This document shows, piece after piece, positions 43,158-55,680 of a stretch of 64,000 nucleotides of DNA. The notes below the pieces were generated by a model, which saw nothing but the letters and a program-made list of their open reading frames with translations, was not told the DNA's origin and ran no database searches. Position 1 is the first letter of the stretch; each line of letters starts with the position of its first letter. This DNA is from Nemertoderma westbladi (lineage: Eukaryota > Xenacoelomorpha > Nemertodermatida > Nemertodermatidae): the NCBI GenBank assembly GCA_032718475.1, contig JAUCBJ010005083.1, positions 1 through 64,000 on the forward strand, in the 5' to 3' direction. The position numbers and the translations under genes were made by a program.

Positions 43158-44142
43158 GGGGGAGTGGGGATTCAGGGATTGATCCCCCCCCCCCCACCCC
43201 CTATTGACAAGAAAACCTGAGCACATTATACGAATTATAAAAAATTTAGTGTCACTTTAATAGAACGTTTTCATCATTATCATTGTCACCAATTTCTGAT
43301 TTATCTCAGCGTCCAATAATTGACCAAAATAAAATGTTTCAATCCCAGTAAAGTACTGTACCAACTTCCAATGGAGTAATAAAGGATTGATTAGGACAAT
43401 ACCCGCATCCCCCCCTCCCCCCCCCCCCCCCCCCCCTCTCCCCTTTGTCACTGCTCGAGTTAATGGCGTGAAATGACAGCAAACACCAAAATATGTTTCT
43501 AGTGAGTTTAAAAACTTTATTAAATTTATTAAAATCGCTAAGAACAAGGGGCAGGTTACTGTGTCGATATTTTCTGACCAAAACAGTAAATAAAACTTTA
43601 TTTCATTTGAAATCAAAGTGCACCATCAGCACTATCTGCACTGCTCACAGGATTTGTCACAATCTCACTGACCCCTCTCCTCTCCCCGATATTGACCGTG
43701 ACGTAATTTATGAACAGCCCCTCAATAAATACATACTGTATCTAGAGTAACCATTTCAACCGTTAAAAAACTCAAAACATTTTTCGTTCGCTTCGCTCAT
43801 GAATTTCTCGGGCTTGCATCCTTCACATCTTTCAACCCCCCCCCCCTCCCCCCCCCCCTCCCCTCCCCTCCTCTTCCCAAAATCCTGGCTACACCCCTGG
43901 GTAAAAATTGCTCTGACAAAACTAATTGATCAATTTTCACAAATTAAGTGTAGAAAAAAAAAACATTTCAAAAATGTAATTTAGTTTGTAGTTAAGATTG
44001 AGGAGAAAAGTTGTTGGTCAATTTTTGAGGTTTTTCTATTGCATCACACAGGGTGGGGGGGGGGGGGGGGGGATGGGGTCGGCCCCGGTTACAATATTAG
44101 CCTAGGGGCCCATCAATTATTAAGGCGACCCTGGTCATCCCA

Positions 44143-44325
44143 CTCGAGGAGAAAATCGACGCGAATAATTGCTGATTACTCTCAAAAAATAATATTGCAA
44201 CCTGTTACTTACATTGACTTTAGTTTATTTTTTTTATTTGAATAACGTGCTTCTGTAACCTGTTACTTTCCTTAAATTGGTAATTTAACATTGAGACGAA
44301 GTATATATTTCGCCGAGATGGGATT
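44143..44325 (-). repeat. Interspersed repeat M, copy 3
   Basis: Reverse orientation: CGACGCGAATAATTGCTGAT, CAACCTGTTACTTACATTGA and GACGAAGTATATATTTCGCC match the landmarks of copy 1. A poly-G tract lies at its outer side. Confidence 0.7.
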
Positions 44326-44555
44326 GTAAAGGTACTTAGACATTAGAACCCGCAGGCACTACCCATTAGTATAAACGAATCTCAGTACCCCACATTGTAA
44401 TATCAAAATTAATTATTCTGAAGAAATCGAATTATTGATCAGCTGTATACCTCGGGATTCTCGGTTTTTGAACTTTGAAATGGTAATGCGAAAATGTCAG
44501 ACCCGACGGAAACACAATAGGTTGGTGGAAGTTATTGTAGACCCATGAGCTACTA

Positions 44556-47500
44556 TATATACGACCATGAAAGCTGCATTCTACCTACTAAATTTAGTAG
44601 GAACACGTTTTTATAATCATTTATCATATATTTGAAGGATTTTATAATAAAAGTCTTCTAGAACATTTTTTTATGATTCATTTCAATAGTAGGCCTAAGT
44701 ATTATAATTTTGAAACAACTTATTTTAATAGCTATTTTTATATATTATTGGTAAATGCCAGTTCCACCTCGTTGGTGCTTATACCTACGCCATCTCATGG
44801 AATATTGTGTCTTAATTCAATGACTTGGCCACCAATTATTATTATTCTACAAATCTTAATGAGATTGCATGAAATTTGAAATAGATATTGTTTTACCTCC
44901 CTCATCCGTACTGTGTGCGTCAGAATATTTTGTTTTCGCTTTCAATCCTTAACTACAAGAGTTTGAAAAGTGTTTTATTGAATCTATTTAATTACTATCT
45001 ATCTAGGACACAGTTTGTATGGGAACAGTTCCTTATGCAGTCGCATTTCCTAAAAATTTCTTATGAAATATATCTAGGCATATATTATGACAAATTTAGA
45101 ACTAAATTACCATCGTTGACTTCCTCACAATCACAAAGCTATAGTTATTCTTTGTGATGAAGGCCATATAGACAATGATGTTGTACTGCTTGTAGATAAA
45201 ATTCAGTTAAAGCTATAGTTATTCTTCGTGATGAAGGCCATATAGACAATGATGTTGTACTGCATGTAGATAAAATTCAGTTAAAGCTATAGTTATTCTT
45301 CGTGATCAAGGCCATATAGACAATGATGTTGTACTGCTTGTAGATAAAATTAAGTTAAAGCTATAGTTATTCTTCGTGATGAAGGCCATATAGACAATGA
45401 TGTTGTACTGCATGTAGATAAAATTAAGTTAAAGCTATAGTTATTCTTCGTGATGAAGGCCATATAGACAATGATGTTGTACTGCTTGTAGATAAAATTC
45501 AGTTAAAGCTATAGTTATTCTTCGTGATGAAGGCCATATAGACAATGATGTTGTACTGGTTGTAGATAAAATTCAGTTAAAGCTATAGTTATTCTTCGTG
45601 ATGAAGGCCATATAGACAATGATGTTGTACTGCATGTAGATAAAATTCAGTTAAAGCTATAGTTATTCTTCGTGATGTAGGCCATATAGACAATGATGTT
45701 GTACTGCATGTAGATAAAATTCAGTTAAAGCTATAGTTATTCTTCGTGATGAAGGCCATATAGACAATGATGTTGTACTGCATGTAGATAAAATTCAGTT
45801 AAAGCTATAGTTATTCTTCGTGATCAAGGCCATATAGACAATGATGTTGTACTGCTTGTAGATAAAATTAAGTTAAAGCTATAGTTATTCTTCGTGATGA
45901 AGGCCATATAGACAATGATGTTGTACTGCATGTAGATAAAATTCAGTTAAAGCTATAGTTATTCTTCGTGATGAAGGCCATATAGACAATGATGTTGTAC
46001 TGCTTGTAGATAAAATTAAGTTAAAGCTATAGTTATTCTTCGTGATGAAGGCCATATAGACAATGATGTTGTACTGCATGTAGATAAGATTCAGTTAAAG
46101 CTATAGTTATTCTTCGTGATGAAGGCCATATAGACAATGATGTTGTACTGCTTGTAGATAAAATTCAGTTAAAGCTATAGTTATTCTTTGTGATGAAGGC
46201 CATATAGACAATGATGTTGTACTGCTTGTAGATAAAATTCAGTTAAAGCTATAGTTATTCTTCGTGATGAAGGCCATATAGACAATGATGTTGTACTGCT
46301 TGTAGATAAAATTCAGTTAAAGCTATAGTTATTCTTTGTAATGAAGGCCATATAGACAATGATGTTGTACTGCATGTAGATAAAATTAAGTTAAAGCTAT
46401 AGTTATTCTTCGTGATGAAGGCCATATAGACAATGATGTTGTACTGCATGTAGATAAAATTAAGTTAAAGCTATAGTTATTCTTCGTGATGAAGGCCATA
46501 TAGACAATGATGTTGTACTGCATGTAGATAAGATTCAGTTAAAGCTATAGTTATTCTTCGTGATGAAGGCCATATAGACAATGATGTTGTACTGCTTGTA
46601 GATAAAATTCAGATAAAGCTATAGTTATTCTTCGTGATGAAGGCCATATAGACAATGATGTTGTACTGCTTGTAGATAAGATTAAGTTAAAGCTATAGTT
46701 ATTCTTCGTGATGAAGGCCATATAGACAATGATGTTGTACTGCATGTAGATAAAATTAAGTTAAAGCTATAGTTATTCTTCGTGATGAAGGCCATATAGA
46801 CAATGATGTTGTACTGCATGTAGATAAAATTAAGTTAAAGCTATAGTTATTCTTCGTGATGAAGGCCATATAGACAATGATGTTGTACTGCATGTAGATA
46901 AAATTCAGTTAAAGCTATAGTTATTCTTCGTGATGAAGGCCATATAGACAATGATGTTGTACTGCATGTAGATAAGATTCAGTTAAAGCTATAGTTATTC
47001 TTCGTGATGAAGGCCATATAGACAATGATGTTGTACTGCATGTAGATAAAATTCAGTTAAAGCTATAGTTATTCTTCGTGATGAAGGCCATATAGACAAT
47101 GATGTTGTACTGCTTGTAGATAAAATTAAGTTAAAGCTATAGTTATTCTTCGTGATGAAGGCCATATAGACAATGATGTTGTACTGCATGTAGATAAAAT
47201 TAAGTTAAAGCTATAGTTATTCTTCGTGATGAAGGCCATATAGACAATGATGTTGTACTGCATGTAGATAAGATTCAGTTAAAGCTATAGTTATTCTTCG
47301 TGATGAAGGCCATATAGACAATGATGTTGTACTGCATGTAGATAAAATTCAGTTAAAGCTATAGTTATTCTTCGTGATGAAGGCCATATAGACAATGATG
47401 TTGTACTGCATGTAGATAAAATTAAGTTAAAGCTATAGTTATTCTTCGTGATGAAGGCCATATAGACAATGATGTTGTACTGCATGTAGATAAGATTCAG

Positions 47501-49814
47501 TTAAAGCTATAGTTATTCTTCGTGATGAAGGCCATATAGACAATGATGTTGTACTGCATGTAGATAAAATTCAGTTAAAGCTATAGTTATTCTTCGTGAT
47601 GAAGGCCATATAGACAATGATGTTGTACTGCATGTAGATAAGATTCAGTTAAAGCTATAGTTATTCTTCGTGATGAAGGCCATATAGACAATGATGTTGT
47701 ACTGCTTGTAGATAAAATTAAGTTAAAGCTATAGTTATTCTTCGTGATGAAGGCCATATAGACAATGATGTTGTACTGCATGTAGATAAAATTAAGTTAA
47801 AGCTATAGTTATTCTTCGTGATGAAGGCCATATAGACAATGATGTTGTACTGCATGTAGATAAGATTCAGTTAAAGCTATAGTTATTCTTCGTGATGAAG
47901 GCCATATAGACAATGATGTTGTACTGCATGTAGATAAAATTCAGTTAAAGCTATAGTTATTCTTCGTGATGAAGGCCATATAGACAATGATGTTGTACTG
48001 CATGTAGATAAGATTCAGTTAAAGCTATAGTTATTCTTCGTGATGAAGGCCATATAGACAATGATGTTGTACTGCTTGTAGATAAAATTCAGTTAAAGCT
48101 ATAGTTATTCTTTGTAATGAAGGCCATATAGACAATGATGTTGTACTGCATGTAGATAAAATTAAGTTAAAGCTATAGTTATTCTTCGTGATGAAGGCCA
48201 TATAGACAATGATGTTGTACTGCATGTAGATAAAATTAAGTTAAAGCTATAGTTATTCTTCGTGATGAAGGCCATATAGACAATGATGTTGTACTGCATG
48301 TAGATAAGATTCAGTTAAAGCTATAGTTATTCTTCGTGATGAAGGCCATATAGACAATGATGTTGTACTGCTTGTAGATAAAATTCAGATAAAGCTATAG
48401 TTATTCTTCGTGATGAAGGCCATATAGACAATGATGTTGTACTGCTTGTAGATAAGATTAAGTTAAAGCTATAGTTATTCTTCGTGATGAAGGCCATATA
48501 GACAATGATGTTGTACTGCATGTAGATAAAATTAAGTTAAAGCTATAGTTATTCTTCGTGATGAAGGCCATATAGACAATGATGTTGTACTGCATGTAGA
48601 TAAAATTAAGTTAAAGCTATAGTTATTCTTCGTGATGAAGGCCATATAGACAATGATGTTGTACTGCATGTAGATAAAATTCAGTTAAAGCTATAGTTAT
48701 TCTTCGTGATGAAGGCCATATAGACAATGATGTTGTACTGCATGTAGATAAGATTCAGTTAAAGCTATAGTTATTCTTCGTGATGAAGGCCATATAGACA
48801 ATGATGTTGTACTGCATGTAGATAAAATTCAGTTAAAGCTATAGTTATTCTTCGTGATGAAGGCCATATAGACAATGATGTTGTACTGCTTGTAGATAAA
48901 ATTCACTTAGATTTTGGTCATTTCTTTTAAAGCTTTAGATCCTAATTTTTTGAAATAAAAAAACATAAACCAAAAAATGATAACTACCAACACTAGCTAT
49001 GGTCAACTGAAAGACCAATTTATCACATACCAAAAAAACTTGATATAATATAATCTAATAATATAATCTAATCGGAGATTGGGAAACGACCAAAAATCTC
49101 AATTTAGCTAAATTAATTTAAAATAGATTGGGCCTACTTGGAAAAATACTAGCTACAGTAGCTATAAACAACTAAAAATAATATTAAAAATACAAGATAT
49201 TTTCTATGTCTTAATTCAGTGCAACCAAACCCCCCTCTGAATCTTAATGAAATCTAGTGGAATATTAACATTCGAAAGTGGCCAGTTTTAGCATTGTCTA
49301 GAGGCTTTTAATTGCTAAACAATCTACTGTAGAACACTCTAAAAAAGAATGTAATAAAAACTGTGTCCTAGATAGATAGTAATTAAATAGACTCCATAAA
49401 ATACTTTTCAAACTCTTGTAGTTAAGGATTGAAAGCGAAAATAAAATATTCTGACGCACCCAGTATGGATGATAGAGGTAAAACAATATCTATTTCAAAT
49501 TTCATGCAATCTCATTAAGATTTCTAGAATAATAATTGGTGGCAGGGTCACTGAATTAAGACACAATATTCCAGGAGATGGTGTAGGTACGCACCAACGA
49601 AGTGGAACTGGCATTTACCAATAATATATAAAAATAGCTATTAAAATAAGTTGTTTCGAAATTATAATACTTAGGCCTACTATTGAAATGAATCATAAAA
49701 AAAATGTTCTAGAAGACTTTTATTATAAAATCCTTCAAATATATGAAAAATTAATTTAAAGACGTGTGCCTACTAAATTTAGTAGGTAGAATGAAGCTTT
49801 CATGGTCGTATATA
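44556..49814. mobile_element. Foldback-like element: long inverted arms around a satellite
   Basis: Left arm 44556-45016 and right arm 49358-49814 are inverted copies about 460 bp long. They start TATATACGACCATGAAAGC and share ACCTACTAAATTTAGTAGG, TGCCAGTTCCAC, TCTTAATGAGATTGCATG and ACTATCTATCTAGGACACAG. Between them lie 51 copies of a 74-bp repeat plus single-copy spacers. No transposase is seen. Part of the arm (about 44793-44960) is related to the arms of the elements at 52765 and 58834. Long inverted arms with internal tandem repeats are the layout of foldback elements; the superfamily is not determined, and no clear TSD was found. Confidence 0.8.
45135..48908. repeat. 74-bp satellite, 51 copies
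   Basis: Unit AAAGCTATAGTTATTC through GATAAAATTCAGTT, exactly 74 bp with no length change across 51 copies. Few variable sites: CATG/CTTG, AAAATT/AGATT, TTCAG/TTAAG, and TTCGTG/TTTGTG. Rare variants recur exactly 1776 bp (24 units) apart: TTTGTAATG at 46335 and 48111, CAGATAAAG at 46611 and 48387. A 24-unit block has therefore been duplicated. Short antisense ORFs of 64 codons recur every few units and are by-products of the repeat. Confidence 0.97.
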
Positions 49815-49881
49815 GGTCATGGTAGACCTCAGATCATTAATGAGTTAATAAATGATTATTATCTATAAAATTTAATTAAAG

Positions 49882-50348
49882 GTTTAAAGGATAAAGTATT
49901 GAAGAATGTGAATAGCAAGCATCTCGCCAATCTAACTATAAGTGGTTGTATTAACGTAGAAGACACAGGAGTCACTGCAGTGGTTGAACGGAATCCACAG
50001 ATACGCCATCTAACGCTGAGTAACTGCACGAAGATTACCGATTCCAGTATTATTCGTATCGCTAGTTGTTTAACGGATAACTTGTTAACATTAAATGTGG
50101 ATAATATAAAACTGTTCGGCGACGAATCTCTTAAGTTTTTGGCTGAGAAATGTCCAAATCTCGTCGAATTGAGGGGAATGGGCGGTAATGGAATTACCAG
50201 CAAAGCAATACAAGCTATCAGCATTGGCTGCTCCAAGCTAAGGGTGCTCGATATCTCCTATTGTTACGAACTTTCTAAATCTTTTATTGGCGGTTCTCTA
50301 GACAATTTACCGACGACATTAACAACATTAAACCTAACAGCGCTTCAG
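49882..50348 (+). CDS. LRR gene, exon 3
   Basis: Acceptor at 49880-49881 and donor TTCAG|GTAAGG; 467 bp, phase 1 in and phase 0 out. Begins LKDKVLKNVNSKHLANLTIS and carries about five LRR units with the L-x2-L-x2-x-x-C pattern (HLTLSNCTKITD, VLDISYCYELS). The normal donor is the first of 14 tandem copies of the same exon end and donor. Confidence 0.88.
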
Positions 50349-51018
50349 GTAAGGATGTACAGAGGAAGTTAACAACATTAAACCTAACAGCGCTTCAGGT
50401 AAGGATGTACAGAGGAAGTTAACAACATTAAACCTAACAGCGCTTCAGGTAAGGATGTACAGAGGAAGTTAACAACATTAAACCTAACAGCGCTTCAGGT
50501 AAGGATGTACAGAGGAAGTTAACAACATTAAACCTAACAGCGCTTCAGGTAAGGATGTACAGAGGAAGTTAACAACATTAAACCTAACAGCGCTTCAGGT
50601 AAGGATGTACAGAGGAAGTTAACAACATTAAACCTAACAGCGCTTCAGGTAAGGATGTACAGAGGAAGTTAACAACATTAAACCTAACAGCGCTTCAGGT
50701 AAGGATGTACAGAGGAAGTTAACAACATTAAACCTAACAGCGCTTCAGGTAAGGATGTACAGAGGAAGTTAACAACATTAAACCTAACAGCGCTTCAGGT
50801 AAGGATGTACAGAGGAAGTTAACAAGATTAAACCTAACAGCGCTTCAGGTAAGGATGTACAGAGGAAGTTAACAACATTAAACCTAACAGCGCTTCAGGT
50901 AAGGATGTACAGAGGAAGTTAACAACATTAAACCTAACAGCGCTTCAGGTAAGGATGTACAGAGGAAGTTAACAACATTAAACCTAACAGCGCTTCAGGT
51001 AAGGATGTACAGAGGAAA
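50319..51018 (+). repeat. 50-bp minisatellite duplicating the exon 3 donor 14 times
   Basis: Unit TTAACAACATTAAACCTAAC + AGCGCTTCAG|GTAAGGATGT + ACAGAGGAAG. The first 30 bp of the first copy are the end of exon 3, and the rest is intron start. Donor GT lies at 50349 and then every 50 bp to 50999. One copy has a single change (AACAAGATTA at 50823). Copies are otherwise identical, so the expansion is recent. Confidence 0.97.
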
Positions 51019-51067
51019 TTGTGTATGAATGGGCCCTTAAGTTTAAATTTTAAAATTTTGCTTCAAA

Positions 51068-51162
51068 AAAAGTTATAGCATTTTTCGTTTAAAAAATACC
51101 GAAATATCTAAAAAATCCAAAATTTAGCGATTTTTTAAATAAAAAATGCCATAACTTTTTTT
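51068..51162. repeat. AT-rich inverted repeat
   Basis: AAAAAAGTTATAGCATTTTT with its right side matches the complement of AAAAAATGCCATAACTTTTT; arms of about 32 bp separated by about 30 bp. Probably part of an unclassified element. Confidence 0.5.
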
Positions 51163-52203
51163 TGAAAAAAAATTTTCAAAATTCTGTCTATTCAATTTTT
51201 GCGGCGAATATTCCTCTACATAATTCTGCAAACAGAACGAAAATCCGTCGAGTAGTTAAAAAGTAGAGTAAGTGTCCCAAAAAAAGCCAATGCGAGAAAA
51301 ATGACATTTAAATTATATCCTGATAACAACTGACCAAACATGCACCAAAAGTGAAAATTTTTTCAAATATAATCTACTTTTGTGGTTTTGATACCTATAG
51401 GCTAATTTTAGGCGCTGATTCCGAAAATGGCAAAATATTTGCACATTTATGGGTGTTTGATGGTAATTTTTGGTGTCAAATGTGGTGCTGCACCAAAATT
51501 TAAAAATTTGAAATTTTGGGTGAAAATTACAAAAGTTGCCATAACTCGAGAACAAAATACCTTATCGAAAAACTGATTTCAGATTCGGAATTACCATAAA
51601 ATTTCACATCGGAAAACATATTAAAAAAAATATGATGAAAAAAAGACTGGGGGTGAACCCGCCCCTTAAGTAATTTCCAGATAACGCCCCTCCCCCTTGT
51701 GAAATTGTTTAAATGTTTGAACAAAAACATTGGAAATGATTCAGTTAATTCAACAATTAATATTCTTCCCTAATTAAAAAATCTTAAATACAGGTACTGT
51801 ACTATCGTTTCGTTCGTCAGTCTAGAAAACCCCCATTCCACTGACCCCCTAAACTAGGACCCTCTAAACAGTTGTGATATATCCAAATTACTAATATTAT
51901 TTTAGATATCCGGTTTATGCCAGCCTACGTACATAAGGTGGGTGGTACATGTTTTATCGTTTATCAATGACAATATACTGAAAACTGCACAAACTACTCG
52001 AAATTAATTACACAATGTCCCATAAAAATAGTGTCTATGATAAGTTGACAACAAACCGAAGTTACTGATAGTCTAGTCTGCTAGTCATAAGAGATAAATA
52101 TGAGTTTGCGTAATGAGTGTGAACTGAAAAGTCTAAAACATTACAGTATATTTTAGCCCATTGAACACCAGATAAGGGAGTCTTTGGACGCAATCAAAAT
52201 GCA

Positions 52204-52402
52204 TTCCTCTCCAGGAGAAAATCGACGCAAATATCTGCTGATTACTCCCAAAAATAAAACTGTAACCTGTTCTATTGAATATAGTTTATTGTTTTGATTA
52301 GAATAGCATGCAACCGTAAACTGCTAATTTCCCTTAATTGATAATTTGACACTGAGGCGAGATATTAATTCGCCGAGTAAGAATTTGCATCAAATCCCCC
52401 CC
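52204..52402 (-). repeat. Interspersed repeat M, copy 4
   Basis: Reverse orientation: ATTCCTCTCCAGGAGAAAAT, AAATATCTGCTGATTACTCC, AACTGTAACCTGTTCTATTG, TAATTCGCCGAG, followed by a poly-C tract. Confidence 0.75.
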
Positions 52403-52764
52403 CCCCCCCCCCCTGTCTCATGACCACATATCTGTCTGTCTACTATAATAATACACTTGAATTATCAATCACCAAACCTCCGGCTCCTTCTCCGGCCGGA
52501 GCTCATATTGTAACCCGGAGGAACCTCCGGGCTCCGGCTCAGGATGAAATTTTAGCTCTGTCGCATCCCTACCTCACACGGATCAATTTGTCTTTGTAAC
52601 TTATTGCTGAACCCCTCACACGTGGGAGGGAAACTTGTTGCTGCAACTTGTTTCTGAATACTTGTTTCCTCGACTTGTTGCTGGGCTCCTCACGCGTAGG
52701 AAACTTGTTGCTCAATAAAATAACAATTATTTCAAAATAAATATCCAACATCTCCAGACATATT

Positions 52765-53684
52765 TATACACCATGTCCCAGAATATAGTGTCATAATTCA
52801 GTGACACGCCCCCCCCCCCCCCCCCTAATTTTTTTTAAAATCTTAATGAGATTGCATGAAATTTGAAACAGAGATAGTTTCACCTCCCGACCACTGACTG
52901 GGTGTGCCAGAATTTTTACTTTTGCTTTCAATCTTAAGCTACAAGCGTTTAAAAAAAGTGTCTCCAGCGATATTACACCAGTTACACCGTAGTTATTCTT
53001 CAACCTTATAGTGATTTGTTGGTACTGATAGAAAGCTGACGGTACAAGGATTCCAAATATGTAACATAATTTGAATTTCGTTGAAAAATAGCTGAGATAT
53101 GGTCGTTCAAATTTTGCATGGTTATGCACCTATGCGAGGCTACTTTATTCTATTAAATAAATACATCATAATCTGGAATATTTTGTTTATCAAAATACGT
53201 AGCTGGGCAACAATGCATTACATCTTTAATCATACTATTATGTAGCTATTCATATATTTAAAAAATGTTCCAGAATATGGTTTATTTATTAAATAGAATA
53301 AAATAGCCTCGCGCCGGTGCATAACCATGCAACATTTGAACGCTCATATCTCAGCTATTTTTCAACGAAATTCAAATTGTGTTACATATTTGGAATCCTT
53401 GCATAACCAGCTTTCCATTGGTACCAACAAACAGAATAGGTCGGTAAATAATAGAAGAATAACTGCGGTGTAACTGGTGTAATATCGCTGGAGACACTTT
53501 TTTTAAGCGCTTGTAGCTAAAGATTGCAAGCCAAAATAAAATTTCTGGCTCACCCAGTCAGTGGTCGGGAGGTGAAACTATCTCTGTTTCAAATTGCATG
53601 CAATCTCATTAAGATTTGTAGAAAAATTAGGGGGGAGGGCCGTGTCACTGAATTACGACACTATATTCTGGGACATGGTGTATA
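52765..53684. mobile_element. Inverted-repeat element, family P, two-armed copy
   Basis: Arms of about 380 bp: left begins TACACCATGTCCCAGAATAT, right ends in its complement. Both hold TCTTAATGAGATTGCATG, CACCTCCCGACCACTGACTG, GTGTCTCCAGCGATATTACA and GGCTACTTTATTCTATTAAA-type sequence. The centre is about 130 bp of AT-rich DNA. A poly-C tract sits in the left arm only. Flanks give at most a TA duplication, so Tc1/mariner-like is one option. A non-autonomous MITE-like element. Confidence 0.75.
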
Positions 53685-54230
53685 TAATATTAAATCACTC
53701 AAATGATCTAATATTAGCTAGTTGAAAAATGTGATGTAAAAAAGTTTTTAAAAATGTAGCTAGGGGACGTTCATAAAGTATGTCACGCAAGTTTTCCAGT
53801 TTTTTGACCAAATAAATTTAACATAACTTTTTAAAAATGTTGCAGTAAGTTGTTTCTGGACTCCCCACACACATAAACTTTTGTTGCGCAATGTTTCTGA
53901 GTGTCGTGTCCAGTGTCCAGCAACTTTTTGCTGATCCCCTCACACTGACAAACTTTTGATTCAGAAACAAGTCGCAGAAACAAAAGTTACCCCATGTGAT
54001 ATCTATATGCCGTATCACTGAAATGAATTTTAGAAAATAAAATTATGTGTTTTAGTTTCGCAATGTTTTTTTCTTCTTAGCTATCGATATTTATTCGTTA
54101 CATATTAAGATAATTTAATAATAAATTATGAATAGATAATTAATATTGACAAATTACTATAATTGATAATAATCAAAAATCCTAATAAATTTCAGTTTAT
54201 CTTCCGAGATTCGAGCGCAGACTTTCCCTA

Positions 54231-54518
54231 TTATTTCTTTCCCCGTCTCCGCGATCCTGATTTCTTCCCTTTCTTCCCCTTGGCCTTTCTACCACGACTT
54301 CTCCCTTTTCGACTCCTTGATCTACTCCCTTTTCCCTTCTTCTTCCCCTTTCCACTCTTGCTTCCCTTTCGCCTCTTCTGTCTCCTTTTCTCCATATCTG
54401 TCCTTTCGGTTGACCTACTCACATACCCCTTCTGTTTATAACTGACTAAGTCATTACTTGGCATCCCAACCTCACTCAACTTTCCATTTTCACTGTCATT
54501 GTGGTTTCTTTGAGACAT
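54231..54518 (-). CDS. Small strongly basic protein, hypothetical
   Basis: ATG at 54518 reading left, 95 codons, TAA stop at 54231. Residues 1-35 are ordinary (MSQRNHNDSENGKLSEVGMP); residues 40-95 are almost only Lys, Arg, Ser and Gly (RSRSRKGRSRGRKAKGKKGK). The composition resembles sperm nuclear basic proteins or RS-type domains. It lies in intron 3 of the LRR gene, opposite strand, without visible introns. It could be an independent gene, a retrocopy or a chance ORF in a purine-rich tract. Confidence 0.4.
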   Translation of the reverse strand: MSQRNHNDSENGKLSEVGMPSNDLVSYKQKGYVSRSTERTDMEKRRQKRRKGSKSGKGKKKGKGSRSRSRKGRSRGRKAKGKKGKKSGSRRRGKK

Positions 54519-54889
54519 CGCGTCTATTAATCAGATTTAATTATATTGTATTGTGCACTTACTTTTGATTTAACTGTTTTCAATATGGCCGTTATATCTA
54601 TGATTTTCTCTTATATATGAAGATTAAATTCTAGAATTTGTTATCCATTGGTTAATTATATTAAAATTATGTCATTGGCAAATTATGGCTATAACATTTT
54701 AGAAGTATAATAATTCCGTAAACGGCATTCAACGGTCAGTGTAGCCTATTTGTGAATAGGAGCTTTTCGACTAAATTCCATATTCAAATATTATTCGCAG
54801 TAATTATATATCTGTGATATATTAGCAGTGAGTGAGTCCGCGATTATATAAAATATAATTAATATATTGTTTCGTACAGGGGAAAAAGC

Positions 54890-55190
54890 TGCCCTATTCG
54901 AACGCTCATAATCTCACCTATTTCTAAACGAAAATCAGATATTTTTACCAGGTTTTGTAATCCTGAAAAATTATATCCTGTTCGATACAAAAAAAAACAA
55001 CGTCAGGTGGCGACAAAATAGCTGCGGCTCGACTGGTGCAAGTTTTCGCACTATTGGTAATTGATAGGATATTTTTTCAGAGGCTCTTAGCAAAAGAGTG
55101 GAAGATTCACCCACTACGACGTCGAACCAGCTTGTTGGTTTCAAATTTATGCAATTTAATTAAGATTTGTAGAATACAAAGCATACTTTT
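54890..55190. repeat. Diverged single arm of family P
   Basis: Contains TTCGAACGCTCATAATCTCA, GGCGACAAAATAGCTGCGGC, TCGACTGGTGCAAG and TTAATTAAGATTTGTAGAAT, in the order found in the right arm of 52765-53684, but strongly diverged. Confidence 0.45.
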
Positions 55191-55265
55191 TATTCTTACA
55201 CATTGCTAAACCCCACATTACACATTGCTAAACCCCAACGACGGATTGACTATTTATACCTGACT

Positions 55266-55680
55266 GTTGTATCACTGACAATGCTCCTTACATCCCGATC
55301 GTAGACGATCCATTTACGGAACGTGAACTAGCCGAAGCAATGTCTAGCCTAAACACTAACATTGGAATCAACCCGGCGATCTTTACCTGGTAACTGGCTA
55401 TTATTCTCTCTATCCTTATTTAACTGTATTTTTTAAAGTAACATTATATCCCTACCTCTTGGGGAGTTAGTAAACTGGTAAGTGGTAGGTATTTGTGGGA
55501 ACTACTGAGGCGTTAATATTATGACTAGTCTAGCCAAGATTTATGATATATTATTAAATAACCGTTTAATTAAGTGGTGCTATATTAACAAATGTCAAGC
55601 CGGTGCTCAGAAGGGCCGGGGCTGTCTAGAACACATCCTGTCTCTTAGTGTACTTGTTGATTAGGGTGTAGTTTTTACAA
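55266..55680 (+). pseudogene. LINE reverse transcriptase relic
   Basis: Interrupted frames read DDPFTERELAEAMSSLN (RT start region) and KCQAGAQKGRGCLEHILSLS, the latter matching the A-G-F-Q-K-G-R-G-C motif of non-LTR RTs. Internal stops and a missing middle show decay. Sequence near 55842-55916 (RQVFEAGILASL, ESWLT) looks like the same protein further downstream. Confidence 0.6.

Larger units (their letters stand above)
42896..49881 (+). other. Intron 2 of the LRR gene
   Basis: 6986 bp, donor GTAAG and acceptor TTAATTAAAG. It holds a 17-bp minisatellite (42930-43157), poly-C/G tracts, a copy of repeat M (44143-44325) and the foldback element with its 74-bp satellite (44556-49814). The foldback's right end is only 68 bp from exon 3. 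Confidence 0.85.

Noticed and set aside
45885-48521. Series of 64-codon - strand ORFs at regular spacing
   Set aside because: They are translations of the 74-bp satellite; the unit length is not a multiple of three and the ORFs end after 2.6 units.
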